The position numbers and the translations under genes were made by a program. From Bremia lactucae (lineage: Eukaryota; Oomycota; Peronosporomycetes; Peronosporales; Peronosporaceae): 64,000 nt of DNA. Every line of letters starts with the position of its first letter. Positions within the stretch are counted from its first letter, which is position 1. Location: the NCBI RefSeq assembly GCF_004359215.1, contig NW_027152030.1, positions 882,504 to 946,503 of the forward strand. The letters are read 5' to 3'. Below the pieces are notes generated by a model. It ran no database searches. It was not told the origin of the DNA and saw only the letters and a program-made list of their open reading frames with translations. Below, in pieces: positions 11,351-22,689 of this stretch.

Positions 11351-12230
11351 AGCATTGTTGTCCTAAGGACGAGTCATCAAGGGTATAATATCCCTGAGAT
11401 ACGTGAAGTGGTACGTCTAAGTCCACCGAGTGGGGTCGTCCGAGGTGGCACCATACTGAGCGTCAGTTCTGACACTATTGAAGGTTTGCCAGGGCACTTC
11501 GGGTAAAACTCTTCTAACGCACGTGAAGTAACACGTAAACGGTCGCTGGACAAGGAAGTTGAGTTACCTAACTCCATGTCGGATGTCGAATTAGACACCA
11601 GCTCTGGTATAGATCCAATTCAGGCCGAAAAATTTGGGGACGTGAATGTCTCGGCCTCTAAGAGGCGTATTGCACTACTCCGAGGCAATGCATAGAGACG
11701 CGGTGCGTCTATACCCGCACAAAGTGATACGAGTGAGCAATTACACACGCTTGTAAATGGTGTAACAGATAACATTGAGGGGAAAGTTAGCCTTGCGGTA
11801 ATGCTTTCGTTACATGCTTTTTTAGAGCTAGACGAAGTGTCTATTGATCATTGCGGTCGTGTCTAAAAGGCTGGCGACTTATCTGAAATTTGGTCATTCG
11901 ACCAACGATTGAGTTAAACTTATCGTCACTTCTGGACGAAGCTGTCCTGGATGACACAAAAGCTGCACTTATTGCTCGGAGTGGGTCATCGATCGTTAAA
12001 GATCATACGGATCCATTTTATTCGTGGATTATGGAATTCCAAGATGTGGTATGTACCAATCCATATCTGTTTTACCGCCGGAGAGAAGTCAGTCATGAAA
12101 TTGACATGGTTCCTGGAACCTCGTCGAGGTTATGCACAGACTTATTTTGATGACGTTTTGTCCATAGTCGTGCGGAGTAGGGTCGGTCGGATGTGAAAAA
12201 CCATATAGACCATTTGCGAGCAGTGCGCTT
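11350..12230 (+). pseudogene. Inverted linker-RT block of a family-2 Gypsy
   Basis: The plus strand encodes the protease-RT linker and the RT entrance: MEFQDVV, then HEIDMVPGTSS. After an internal deletion comes the catalytic YFDDV region at about 12140-12155 and HLRAV at about 12225. The neighbouring protease (12353-12616) and RT C-terminus (11099-11350) are both on the minus strand, and the HLRAV end would join the MRTNKLYAN start across the block. The block is therefore inverted relative to its own element, and most of the RT fingers are deleted. Confidence 0.65.
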
Positions 12231-12352
12231 GCAGCATTCAGTGAATCGTTATTACAACGAGCGTTACTCGACGGAGGTACGTGCCGTTTCACCTCCTTTT
12301 TCTGAGTCGGACTTATTAACTCAGACATTCCAATATCTAACACATTGACAGA

Positions 12353-12616
12353 TTAAGTCAGTGATCCGCGCCAATAGCGCTTTTGTCGCCTAGCTAAGGT
12401 AGTTTCTTGACTCTCCAATACATTGCTAGAAACATTGCGCGTGGCGCCTATGGTCTTAGACCTCCAATCGATACATGGCTCATGGCGTTCAAGCCAGGCC
12501 ATACAAAGGATGAGATCATATCTCGAATCCAGATCAAGGATGAGACAGCGTTCCATCCTATCAAACTCCACAAACTTCACACCTAAGTTCAACGGAACTT
12601 TACGTTCAGTGACATG
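12353..12616 (-). pseudogene. Gypsy family-2 protease region
   Basis: The frame holds the C-terminal half of the retropepsin-like domain: the YDLILCMAWLERHEPCIDWR motif that follows the flap in oomycete Gypsy proteases. The catalytic DSG part upstream is disrupted. A linker frame (12343 to about 12235) follows before the inverted block. Confidence 0.65.
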
Positions 12617-12969
12617 AGTCCCAGTCGCTAGGCGAACAGTGGTTCTGTCACTTTTATGCGCTACAAGCGCGTTAATCTATTGTTGTTTTCCCTCAAGGGA
12701 AAGACATCGACCATAATTACAAGACGCTACTGAGTCAATTAAAGCTGTCCATGGCTTATCAAAGCCCTTCCCAGTCGCTTTAGCGACTAACAAGTCAGGC
12801 TTGTACTCACGCCCAGTGCCATTGCGAACTGAGCTAATTGGTGCTAGGTCCTGTTAACTTTCGCCTCCTATAGGTTCAAAAGAGCCTAGGTCTTCCCCAG
12901 TAGAGCGCCCCGCACCAACTGGGTATCGACGTTATTCCGCACCGTACCAGATTGCTGGTATAGGTCGGA

Positions 12970-13740
12970 ATTGGTGCTCCTTCGAGCTTTCCCGTATTTT
13001 GTAAGGAACAGGTTGGACGTAAATGTTTCGTGCTTCCGCACAATTAACATCGACGAATATTATTACACTCTTCCATGGCTTGGAGTGCCTCTTCTCCTTC
13101 CTCGACAAAGCTTAGATCCATGGATTCCGGTCTATTAGACGGTACCCATGTGCTCGAAGAGCTTGTTCGGTAAACAGGCGTGCTAACACGAGCCGACTTA
13201 AAGTCGAACTCAGCGCGTGCGCTATGGCAACTGCCTCTTCAAAGCAGCAGGACGGGATCGGAATAATTCCGCCCGGGTAACGCCCTCGTTTAGAAAACCC
13301 ACAAAAACTGTTACGACGACTGCTTCTTGCACCGGGTCTTGATGCATAGATGCGATGAGAGTTCTCAACTCCTAAGGGTTCGTTTACCCTGTTGAAACGC
13401 TATGAGCCGTGATCGCATGCGAAAAGCCTGATCAGGCGGTGCAAATATGCTGGTCATTTGCTGTTTCAGCGAATCACATGAGGAAAAGCTTCGTTTATAA
13501 GGTTCAAATCAGGTACAGAGATGTACCGAGTTGGCATAGATACCACTACGTAATCCTGACCCTGTCCGATCAGGATGGATTCATATTGCATAAACGTAAC
13601 GGGACACCTTTCACCAGTCTGATCAGTACAAGTAACCATGCTCTGATCACAGTGTCGGTGAGATGCCTCGAAACTTTACGTACACAAGAGTACAGAGGAA
13701 GCTTTTATGAAGATAAGGGGCTTAAGCTCAAAGGCCTAGA
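12970..13740 (-). pseudogene. Gypsy family-2 gag, broken
   Basis: On the minus strand the N-terminal gag blocks ending in STRYISVPDSE-type sequence can be read at about 13600-13500, as in the gag at 37860-38130. They are followed leftward by poorly preserved capsid and zinc-finger territory. The 111-codon plus-strand frame here (13409-13744) is the complement of this gag and is not considered a gene. Confidence 0.5.
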
Positions 13741-13744
13741 CTAA

Positions 13745-14100
13745 GTCTATAAAATAGAGAAAAAGGAAAACTGTATTGATATATTTAGTTTCCTACGTAA
13801 CGATCGTCTATCTACTTTTAAACTTATTATATTAATAATTAACTAAGTATGGCGCCTCCTTGCGCATCGCACAATCGTGTCTAATAACGATTGACGGGGT
13901 TGATTTAGACTTAAATTAATTAATTAATAGAGACAATGTCTTATTGCACCAATCTTACCAAATTTGGTAATATTGGAACTAGTTAAGTCAAAATTGATAG
14001 ATAATAATTTTGTACTTCTTTTATTTTTCCTCTCATAGGGAAAAAAACTATCATTTCTCTTATAGGAAATAATACTTATGTAACGGGACACCCCATTACA
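13745..14100 (-). repeat. Probable Gypsy family-2 LTR
   Basis: This AT-rich segment lies immediately upstream of the minus-strand family-2 gag. Its beginning resembles the putative LTR at 5085-5345. The exact ends are uncertain; TGTAATGGGG at 14100 is a plausible 5' terminus. Confidence 0.45.
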
Positions 14101-14735
14101 TCACCCCTCTTATATTACAGTCAATATAGTGACTGATATAGCGTTACAGGAAATACTATTATGTCTTTTCTCTGTATTTTGCACTAATGGTTATAAACAA
14201 AATACCGATTTTTTTTCATCAATCGAATTTGATTAAAATCAACATGGCGACTCACAAGTCTGTGCACGTGGTCCGTGAGACTGCAAGCTGGTAGCTGCAC
14301 GGATCAGTGTAGCTGCAGTAAGGCAAATGTTTCAGTAGACGCCAATGCGTCTAGTGCGGGAAATATGTCACCTCCTACTCCCATGGAGGTGACTGAAACA
14401 TGTCATCTGTTGATGACATTGCAGTAGCGGTGACAAGTCAATCGTTACACCAATTGCAGGTGACTGGACCAAGTCACCGGCATCGCCCGACACAGTGTCT
14501 ACTGCAAAGGTGGCCGGATCACCCGGCGCCGAGTCCGTTAAACTTTTGGGTTCTAACGTGACAACTAGAGAGGTGATGACGAGGTTGTTCGGCTCGTCAG
14601 ACCTATTTTGTGGAGAGTCATTTGATGATGACTCCGTTCGCGAAGAGAAGAGTGTTGTTGGTGGTGGTAGTTTGCATCACCAGAAAGGAGTGATTCTAGG
14701 GATCGCTCCCAGGGCAAAGTTAACGTTAACGTTAA
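14101..14735. other. No recognised gene; AT-rich then unassigned
   Basis: The first part is AT-rich and may belong to a second LTR. From about 14240 the composition becomes coding-like, with open plus-strand frames (one of 81 codons from 14495) but no recognisable domain. GTTAAC occurs three times in tandem at 14719-14736. Confidence 0.4.
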
Positions 14736-14736
14736 C

Positions 14737-15280
14737 ATGAGCCAACAGGAGAGGGACCGCAATACGTTGCAGTTCGCTCCTAAAAAGAGGCCGTGGTTCA
14801 CCCCTAAGGGCAATCTATTTCGTTTATCTGGTATGACCAATTCGATTTTATATTCCGTTATTCAACTCATCCCGGCTCACGTGGCTGGTGAGGAAGGAGA
14901 GAATTTCTTCATCAATGCCTTTTTACGACAGCAGGTACTCTATAAAAACGGGCAAAGGATGTCAAACGTTTGTTCCAAGCTTGGACAGCCTTTATACAGA
15001 ATGGACGAAACATAGGCCGTGAGGTCTGGCTTGACAAGATAAGTGCTTTCGGTGAAAGATTCGAGAAATGAAACGTAGTCGGTGCACGCTACAAGTTACA
15101 TTGTTTGTCAAGAGAGTCAGGGTAACCTCGACTATCATGGGACTCATGCTCACGCTGCTTTCCGGAAGTATTTCATGCCCCTTAGGAGGCATGCTCCTTT
15201 TAAAATCCTCATTGGAGGACGCTTATCTTATGTGAGATGCGCTAAAAAAATTAAAAAATCTCAAATCTTTTACGATCGCG
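14737..15280 (+). pseudogene. Unrecognised retroelement-like frame, copy 1
   Basis: An open frame of 92 codons (14737-15015) and the following broken frames resemble, in order and spacing, the stretch at 20690-21060: an RLSGMT/KWSGMT motif, a large hydrophilic region, then a REVWLD/REAWLD motif. No domain was recognised. Because it occurs twice and lies directly 5' of Gypsy fragments, it is probably part of a transposable-element gene, possibly gag-like. Confidence 0.4.
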
Positions 15281-16141
15281 GGAAGCACTCGTTCTCTGAT
15301 GGACCCTCCGTTGAGGAGGATGGTTCTAGTCGTACTGTTGAACGTGACCAGAAATGTCCATCAACAACTCGAGTAGCGACCATTCGCGAGAACGCTGCCC
15401 ATAAAGACGCAGCTGCTTCTTAGTTGCGTAGAATCACAACACCTGTCATTAAAATTATCATTCACAATGGGCCTGACGCAGAAGATCCTGAGCGTGAAGC
15501 TCCACCGACGGCACGTGAACGTGTCCAGTCGGTGTCACAACCCAGTCGTATTGAACACGGCTATGTCCATGGTGGCATACCACCGATTCCATCTCCATCC
15601 AAAGGGCCTAATTCGGATGGAACGAGTGCGTCCCTCTTAGAGCGCGCTACCCTAGATGTACATAATTATTATGGCGTTTATAGTTCGGGGAAGGCTCAGG
15701 GGAAATCACCTGGCTATGTTTCTCCGATCCGTGTTGCATTCCAATAAATCAACCGACCAATATGAAGCGGAATTCCTGCGCCGTTTTCAGGCACATTCCG
15801 ATGTGGTGAAATAATGGTCGCTGCGAATTAACTTCGTCCGAATGCTGTGAAAGAAATCATGGGCATTACTGTACCCCCTATTTCTTCTCACGATGCCGCT
15901 CCTTCTAGGTTTTTGGAACTAGCGGAGCGACAACTGGCGCTACTTATCATAAACAGCCATCGGTACGTCGACCCGCAGCTTGTCGACCGGCTCCCAAGAG
16001 TCAAAACCCTTTGGGTATCTTCCCCACTTAAGAGGATTTGATGTTTTTGCTGCACGGAGCGGGGGCAACCATCCCTCCAACAAGGAAGCGTTGGTTCCCA
16101 GCAGCTTCCATCAGTGCAGATGGCGCCCGATAGGAGCAGCG
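15280..16141 (+). pseudogene. Gypsy antisense ORF, copy A2
   Basis: This is paralogous to 23138-23925 and 46898-47877. The best preserved portion (15424-15747, 107 codons in one frame) carries the conserved RERVQSVSQPSRIEHGYV and SLLERATLDVHNYYGVY segments, which cross a point where the A3 copy has a frameshift. The ORF ends in the same CCCGATAG context (stop TAG) as the other copies. The adjacent integrase remnants (16760-17580) are on the minus strand, keeping the antisense arrangement. The first third is replaced by the unrecognised frame at 14737-15280. Confidence 0.65.
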
Positions 16142-16149
16142 ATTTCGCC

Positions 16150-16705
16150 CACCTAAGAAAAGGTACTTCTAAGTACTGCTACCCACTACCTGGAGGTACT
16201 ACGAAAATATTGCCGCGTTTCATCGGGCCGTTTACGGTGACCGAAGAGGTGGATAGGCTAACCCTTCCCCGTATATGAAGACGCAATTCGTATTTTACGT
16301 AGGTCATCTGAAACGGTTAGTTGATCCAAATGAGGTCACATACCCCCATCCGTCTAAAAGACCGATGGTGACGCCGACTGTGAGTCGAGCGTCGATCTGG
16401 TGAGGAAGACGAGGAAGCTGAAAAATTCCAGCCGAATGACTTCTCCGACGACGATATGGACTTGGACAGCGAGGGAAATCGCGCGCGTAACGCGGATCCC
16501 ACAGCATCAACTTTGTCAAAAGGTCCAGCGAAGTTTCAGCCTTTGGTAACCCTGGCGACCCTTCGCGCAGACATCGTGAAGGTCCGAAGTCAGTCGCGAT
16601 ACTTGACTTTCGAGATCTCCGATCCGTCGTTTAACAGCGTTCAGTGGCTGCGATTGGACAGGTGCGGGATAGGCTGTTCCGAGCTTCCACTCTAAAGCGC
16701 TCATT
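16150..16705 (-). pseudogene. Inverted block: integrase tail plus antisense coiled-coil ORF (copy A2)
   Basis: In copies A3 (23930-24480) and B (47880-48430) the coiled-coil ORF reads on the plus strand and the integrase C-terminal tail on the minus strand. Here the reverse is true. The coiled-coil frame (KRRIGDLESQVSRL-type, 16704-16516) is minus, and the integrase tail (GPFTVTEEVD and FYVGHLKR-type, 16220-16310) is plus. The block is thus flipped within its element, between the plus-strand antisense ORF ending at 16141 and the minus-strand integrase from 16760. Confidence 0.65.
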
Positions 16706-16759
16706 GTTTTGCGACCTTTAGGTCAGCATATCATTTTTGCTTGTCCTGTGCTCTTCCAT

Positions 16760-17580
16760 CGCATCACGGACTTTTCGTGTGATGGAAAATCGCTCATCGA
16801 CGAAGCATTTAGCCTCGTTCACGCTTTAAGCATTAAACTCGCTTATGACACCGCCGAGAGGTCTATCATCATACGTAGTTGTAACGAAAACAACGTTATT
16901 GTTTGGAAGCAGAGGCATTCCTAGCCGTGGCTCCATACTGACCACTACTAAGTTGGCAAGTCACTCGAGCAAGTTTCTGTCATTGAGATGATACCCTCGC
17001 GGGTCATCGTCATAGTGACGAACTATACCATCTTTACTACCGAGAATAATGGGGGCCCTCCGGCACTAAGACTCGGGCTGCGAGCAAACGAGACTGGCAT
17101 CCAAGGATGGCGCAGTCCGTTTATATAAAATGGTGTCTCACCCGTGCTGGCGTGGATACTATTACTTATTGCGAATTCCACGAAGGACAATTGTTTGCTC
17201 CATCCTTTAGAAGACGCTACCGTGCACAGCACATCGCCAAGACCCGATTGGCAGGTTCCGTTTGGCCGTCAGTCTGAAATGATCTGCGGTCGAAATATGG
17301 AGCTTGCTACCTAGCAGCCCAAACACATGACGCCATAAATTAGACGTAAATACGTGGATTCTATGGACTCGAACATCCCGTATAGTCGGTATACATGATC
17401 CAGGAACAAGAGACCTGACTCCTTGCCTGTGATCGTGGTGCTGCATGGTGCTAAATGCACAATTCTGCTCAGTCTGTCCAAAAAGACGACGCGCCTCGTC
17501 CGACCTTGTGGTTGGGCGGCACGCCAAACTAAAGTCCAGACTAATCGACTTCAACATACGAATCGGTTGCGGATTCAATG
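16760..17580 (-). pseudogene. Gypsy integrase core and tail, copy A2
   Basis: Minus-strand pieces match the integrase at 24440-25336. They include the C-terminal part with SEAQRFVD-type residues (about 16830), FAISNSIHASTGETPFYING (17170-17100) and the core start near 17500. Frames are broken by several indels. The catalytic Asp and Glu regions are partly readable but not in one frame. Confidence 0.7.
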
Positions 17581-17635
17581 GCGCACAGCTGGCTGGTGCA
17601 GGCTTAAACCGCTAACACTGTTTGCAGGAGATAAT

Positions 17636-18645
17636 TTAGTCGGCCACCCATCTATATTGGTATGGCCAACAAAATTCCTCTGACATTCGTATGAATGTAT
17701 TTTCACGGCCCAGATGCCTACTCGATGGTGCATCATGAAGCTCGTGCAGTATTTTCAGCTTGAGATATGTGTCATGAGGGACATAGATTCTCAAGCGATC
17801 ACAATGTAATATCTGATGCCACAAAAGGCCATCGCTGTAGTTAAAGCAACACTTAGCTTTCAGGTACGACGGAAGGGTGACCTTTTGTCCACCGAAGTGA
17901 TCCAACAGCAGGCGACAATGTTCGTCCTGACTGTAGCTCTTCTTTATTTCGGAGGCCAATGAGCTCGTGACGAGGTAGACGTTCATAGCTGCCAACGTTG
18001 ACGATTCAACTTGTGCCTTAGTACGAGACACACTTTCCTGGTGACTTGCTTCGAAGTATGGTATCCGCGAAAACGCGTCAGCCATGACTTTCGACCAACT
18101 CGGCTTGTATTTAACTTGTAATTAAATTCAGAGAAGATTGTAAGCCATCTTGCCCTTCTAGGAAGAGGTGCAGTCAGTTTATTGCGGCCCACAGTGATGC
18201 GTGATCCGTATAACCACATATGTTTCGGTGCCCAATAGGAGCACTCGAAACTTAACAGGACATACTTATAGCAAGTGGCTCGTTGTCATGCACAGGATAA
18301 TTCAATTCCGCGGCTTTCAAAAGCCGGGACTGATAAGAAATGATACGGTCAACGCCGTCGTCATCCTTTTGCAAGAGCGCGCTGCCGATTGCAAAATTGC
18401 TTGCATCGCAGACGACACAAGGGCTTAACCGTGTCTAGTAATGTCAACACCGGTGCCTCAACAAAAGATTTATTCACTGATGTGAATGAATCTTGTTCCT
18501 TTGACCAAACTGAGCTGTGCGCTCTTTTAAGGAGGTCAGATAAGAGCTTAGTTCGCTCCGCATTATTCTTGCTATACTTATGCAAGTAATTAGCGAGCCC
18601 TACAAATTGGAGTAAGAAGTGTACCGTCGGATAGTCAGGTGACAC
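17636..18645 (-). pseudogene. Gypsy RNase H and integrase zinc region, copy A2
   Basis: From 18645 leftward come the RT connection (FVGLANYLHKYSKN), RNase H pieces (degenerate DASNFAIG near 18400, DHASLWA-type near 18200), the ADAFSRIP tail, then a 149-codon frame (18085-17636). That frame covers the linker and the integrase zinc domain up to WPYQYRWVAD, with HELHDAPSSRHLG present. Its RT N-terminal half lies inverted at 18650-20068. Confidence 0.75.
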
Positions 18646-18649
18646 AAAG

Positions 18650-20068
18650 TCCTACCCAGCTCGGAGAGACTGGTGCAGTGAAAAAGACGATGACAAGTAG
18701 TCATGCGCCCGAATGTCCTGCACAGAGCCGAAAACCTGTTGAAGGAGACAGCAAGCTGACAGGAAGTAGCGTCGCATGAACCGACACAGTGCTCAGAGCC
18801 TGGTGCGGCAGGAAGAAGTGCGTTAGCCAGGAGAGTTATGGCACCCTCTTCCCAGTCAAAAGTCGTGGTTACTCGGAGAACAAGTGTCCGACAGATATGG
18901 ATGATTAAAGCACGTCAAAACAAGTGACCTGAGGACAAACCTTCGAACAAGGTGTGCGAGGCCGTCGAATACTAATTTGCGTAGGCATCCTCAGTTGAGG
19001 TGCTCCGGCAAGTCTTTAAATCTGCCGAGGAGATAGTAAATCTGCCGAGGAGATAATAAATCTCCCTGAGATGTTGTGGGATCTGTTCCATGACAAATTA
19101 AAGGAAGGAATGATTCACGAAATAGTCACACAAGTGCCAGAAGAGAACTTGGTGGACTGTTGCTCGTCGTGGACGAGAGCATTTTCGAAACGGACAAAAA
19201 GAAACGGTTCGCTGCTAAAGGCTGGGATGTCTTGAGAGATAGCCCGTTTTTTAGGCTCTGTGGAAACATCGCGATGTGCTCACAGAAGAATTGCCGAGTC
19301 GCCTATTAGCAGATAGGGGCATCGGGCACGAGATAGACCTCGAACCTGGCACCAAGTATTGTGTGACCAGGCAATGGCCGCTGCCGAAAGAACAAGTCGA
19401 TTATATCGATGAGCTCATCAACAAGCGAGCCAAGGCGCGACAATTGCGTAAGAGCAAATCGCCTCACTGCAGCCCGAGATTTTGTGCGCGTAAAGCCACA
19501 GGTGGATGGCGCGTGGTTCATGCTGACCATAAGCTGAACGCGGCGACCATACCGGCTCAAACGCCAATCCCGTGGAAAGATATTTCGTTGAACTCCATGG
19601 GAAAGTCAACTATCATTTCCGCGTTGGAGTTATAGGATGGCTACTATCAGGTACTCATGAGAGAGTCCGATGTAGCCAAACAGCTGTAAGCACCCCAATC
19701 AGTTTGCTTTGGGAGTGGCTTGTGATGCCTCAAGGTTTGATTAACGCACCAGCGACATTCAACCGAGTGGTGGCTCACGTGATGCGTCAGCACCGTGTCT
19801 ACGCGCCCATTACTTTGACGATGCATTCGTGCATAGTAGTGCTGAGGATGGGCTGAGCGCAATAGAGTCGCACAGGCGTCATTTACATGCTGTATTACAG
19901 ACTTTGAAGAACGCCCAATTGTACGTCAACTTGCAAAAGTGCGTCATAGGGGTCCCCGAGATTCCTGTGCTGGGCTGTATCGTAGATACACATGGTGTAC
20001 GAGAAGACCTAAACAAGGTAAAATTGGTAAAGGAATGGCAATTCCACGACATGTAAAGGATTTGCGAC
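18650..20068 (+). pseudogene. Inverted linker-RT block, copy A2
   Basis: The plus strand carries the protease-RT linker (18660-19260) and then the RT: HEIDLEPGTKYCVTRQWPLP (19330-19390), KATGGWRVVHADHKLN (19490-19540), WEWLVMPQGLINAPATFNR (19715-19770), a frameshifted catalytic FDD region (about 19812) and GVPEIPVLGCIVDTHGV (19952-20000). It ends at KDLR (20068). The continuation of the same protein, LANYLHKYS, is on the minus strand at 18600. In copy B the whole run is collinear on one strand, so this 1.4-kb block has been inverted inside the element. Confidence 0.75.
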
Positions 20069-20069
20069 A

Positions 20070-20690
20070 CCAGGCTTTAGACTCTGCGTAGGACTTGGTG
20101 ATGTTTGGCATCCCTTCAACGCACCCTCAAATGTGTTGTACATGCTATCAGCTGCATAAGCCTCTTGCAGCCTAGACTTAGCAACTGTGCGTGTAGGCCA
20201 GTCTATATATGGTTGGTGTCTATCAACCATTGCATGCCTAGGATAAGGTTACACGGACACTCCATACCTAGCACTGTGAGCTTTCTCTGCAGGTTGAGTC
20301 ACTAAAGGTGAAGGCTATTTCAACTTGAACTCACTCAGATTTTACGAGCGCGCCGTTCGCTAAATGAACGGTCGCCTCAAACACCACCGGTCTTTGTTTT
20401 AGTGCCCGCGAGTTTCAGATAACTTGGTGCTGCACCCGATCCACGGGGAGGGTCATCACATGGGTATAGCCTCGTACTCGAGCGCTATAGGCCAGCAGGG
20501 ATGGGGTCCGAAATTTCGAGACCACAAGGACTATGCTACTCATTGTTTGAACTTAGGAGTAGCTTCAACGTCCGCGTCAGTAGGACATCCCGCCCCTACA
20601 ACACTCCTACGTTTCATGAACCCTCACCGGTCGACGCAGATCTTACACGTCTCGCACGCTGGTTTTTGCTATTACCCTTGGATCGCACAA
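20070..20690 (-). pseudogene. Gypsy protease and gag C-terminus, copy A2
   Basis: The minus strand shows the protease end (DRHQPYIDWPTRTV, about 20225-20185) and, further right, gag-protease sequence similar to 52708-53100, including SKFRTPSLLAYSA and VMTLPVDR. The last of these stands where copy B has the catalytic LLDSGAS, so the active-site triad appears lost. This confirms that the element surrounding the inverted RT block is minus-oriented. Confidence 0.65.
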
Positions 20691-21780
20691 ACTTTGGATT
20701 GCTCGCGAAGGGAACTAAATGGTCGGGAATGACAAAGGATCGTTATTTATTCCGTTGCTGGACTCAGGAAGGCTTCAAAGCTTGGCGAGGACCGACAAAA
20801 CTTTCTCATCGATGTCTTTTTTTGACATTATTTTAATGTCAAAAAAAGACATCGATGAGACAGGCCTTAAATACCTTGTTTTACCATTGGAATGCTTTTG
20901 TACAAAATGGACTAAGCGTAAGCCGTGAGGCCTGGCTAGACCAACTGTCATAGTACATTTCCGGTTTGAAAGAGATCTATTATCGTTGCACGATGCAAGA
21001 TGCACCGATTGTCGAGCGAAGCAAGGTACATTACCCTCTCGTGAGGTAAGTACTGCGTCAAGGACGCAGTCCTGCACCTTGGAAAGCGTGCTCCTTAAAA
21101 GATCCCAATTAGAGAGCGTAGACAAAAGAATGGGTCTCGTCATACTGATCGTCAAGACCCGGAACGTCATTCATCAGTTGGAAACGAGTCTTCTCGTTCG
21201 AGTCACTTTTACATCGCAGCGACTCAAGAAACGCTCCGCGAGAAAGTGCTTCTTACTGCTCGAGTTCAGGTGGAAGAGTATCAACCCGGGTTGATGTATG
21301 TGTCGGACCCGCCTGTTGGGCGACATGCTCGCAATTGCGTCCTCCGTAGGTAACATGAGGTAATGGACTATGAGCGTGACAGCCGTCACGACTTGACGAC
21401 GACGGTGCAACTTCTTTGCGCTGATTCGTCGGACGGCCGAGCGTAATTTGAGGTCGCCCATTTGCAAAGGAACAGGCGCTGTAAGACCTTTGCAACGAAG
21501 TGGCGAGAGCTCGTCAGGATATTGCATCCTTAAAGGATCGAATGCATCATCAGAAAGTCGAGCGCATCAGTTTCTCTAGAATATTTTTGAACGCAGGGGG
21601 GCTATATTAGCCCCCAGAAGGAGTCTCGTTCTGGTAGTACAAGCGGTGACGTCCAACGTAAACGTAAGATGCGTGCGCGCTCTACGAGGCAGATTGATCG
21701 TAAATGCATTGCCTTGGCTATGCACTACATGAGCCGATATTCGGGCACTAATATGTTACTGCCCACATTTGTCACTACAT
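20690..21780 (+). pseudogene. Unrecognised retroelement-like frame, copy 2
   Basis: This is a longer relative of the sequence at 14737-15280, with plus-strand frames KWSGMTKDRY (20712), REAWLDQLS (20925), a Ser/Arg-rich stretch and a hydrophilic region near 21450-21560 that could form a coiled coil. Frames are broken. No conserved domain was recognised. A perfect hairpin interrupts it at 20804-20860. Confidence 0.35.
20804..20860. repeat. Perfect 27-bp hairpin
   Basis: The arms 20804-20830 and 20834-20860 are exact reverse complements around a three-base TTT loop. Each arm contains a 7-base T or A run flanked by GATGTC/GACATC. The related sequence near 14900 shows no such palindrome, so it arose in this copy. 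Confidence 0.9.
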
Positions 21781-22136
21781 GTCAAAGTAGATTATCAGTG
21801 AACAGTAGGACTCGGTCACTAACCTAATAACGTTTGTTTTTTAATTTTGGTCAGCGTTCGTTCTGCCAACCCACCGCGTCAGCGATGGAATCCATTCCAT
21901 AACGATTCACTGCTTCTCGAACCATCAGGAATTTACATGCTGGCTTGTTTTTTTCAGTGCGGTCGGTGCATTTGTGATGATCCCATTCTCAAAAATAGTG
22001 AGAGCTTCATTGGTCTCACTGGTATTGCGATTGTCGGTGCTGAATAAATCTGCATCAAAAATATTAAGGTCAGCCATAGCAATGGCTATTGCAGCGTCTT
22101 CTCACGTCCACGATGCTCACTTATTGGTAGGTGCAA
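21780..22136. other. Gypsy-derived debris
   Basis: No gene is readable. The block at 22035-22100 (CTGCATCA through CCATAGCAATGGC) recurs at 22400-22445, and the block around 22100-22200 recurs in degraded form at 22985-23095, showing local duplications of the RNase H-integrase linker of a minus-strand Gypsy. Confidence 0.5.
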
Positions 22137-22433
22137 TTATTGAAAGTGGGAACGACGATACAAAGTGTATAGCCGACAATAACTGTGCTGCGCAGCAACC
22201 CATTGCGTGTTGTGTATTGATCTAATGAGGATCGATACAACTTCAACATTTTTTTTAAGGATTGTTGTGATGGATCTGAGGTGATCGAACAAATCGTTAA
22301 AACCATTGTTTTCTTTATGGGCTCTTTTAATGTCGTCAAGTAAAGTTGACGACATAACACATATTGTGGCAGCAGTGGGATTGCTATTGTCGATGCTGAA
22401 TGTATCTGCATCATTAATAGTAAAGTCAGCCAT
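22137..22433 (-). pseudogene. Gypsy RNase H-integrase linker fragment
   Basis: A 98-codon frame contains AATICVMSSTLLDDIKRAHK, shared almost exactly with the linker in the inverted-repeat arms (1787-2065 minus; 45383-45661 plus). It ends in IHNTQW just before the integrase zinc region, which is missing. Confidence 0.65.
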
Positions 22434-22689
22434 AGCAATGGCTATTGCTTCTGCAATGTTGAGTAGGTTAATATCAGCATTCTTTGCATTAAGTGTTGAG
22501 AAAAATGTGGGATGATGAAGAGCCAGATCAGTCTTTCCTTGATAAATTTTCTCCCCCCTTTAGCCATAGTAACACTCTAACATGGTATGTGTTCATGGAG
22601 TAAGTCATTCAAGCAGAATGGTGTATGCTTTGATGATGCATGCACAGAGTTGTAAATAGCAAATTCTGATATCGGCAACAGCTAACTCA

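Noticed and set aside
13409..13744. 111-codon plus-strand frame
   Set aside because: It is the complement of a decayed family-2 gag on the minus strand; no protein similarity of its own.
14719..14736. GTTAAC triplicate as a regulatory site
   Set aside because: A short simple tandem repeat without context; could be chance.
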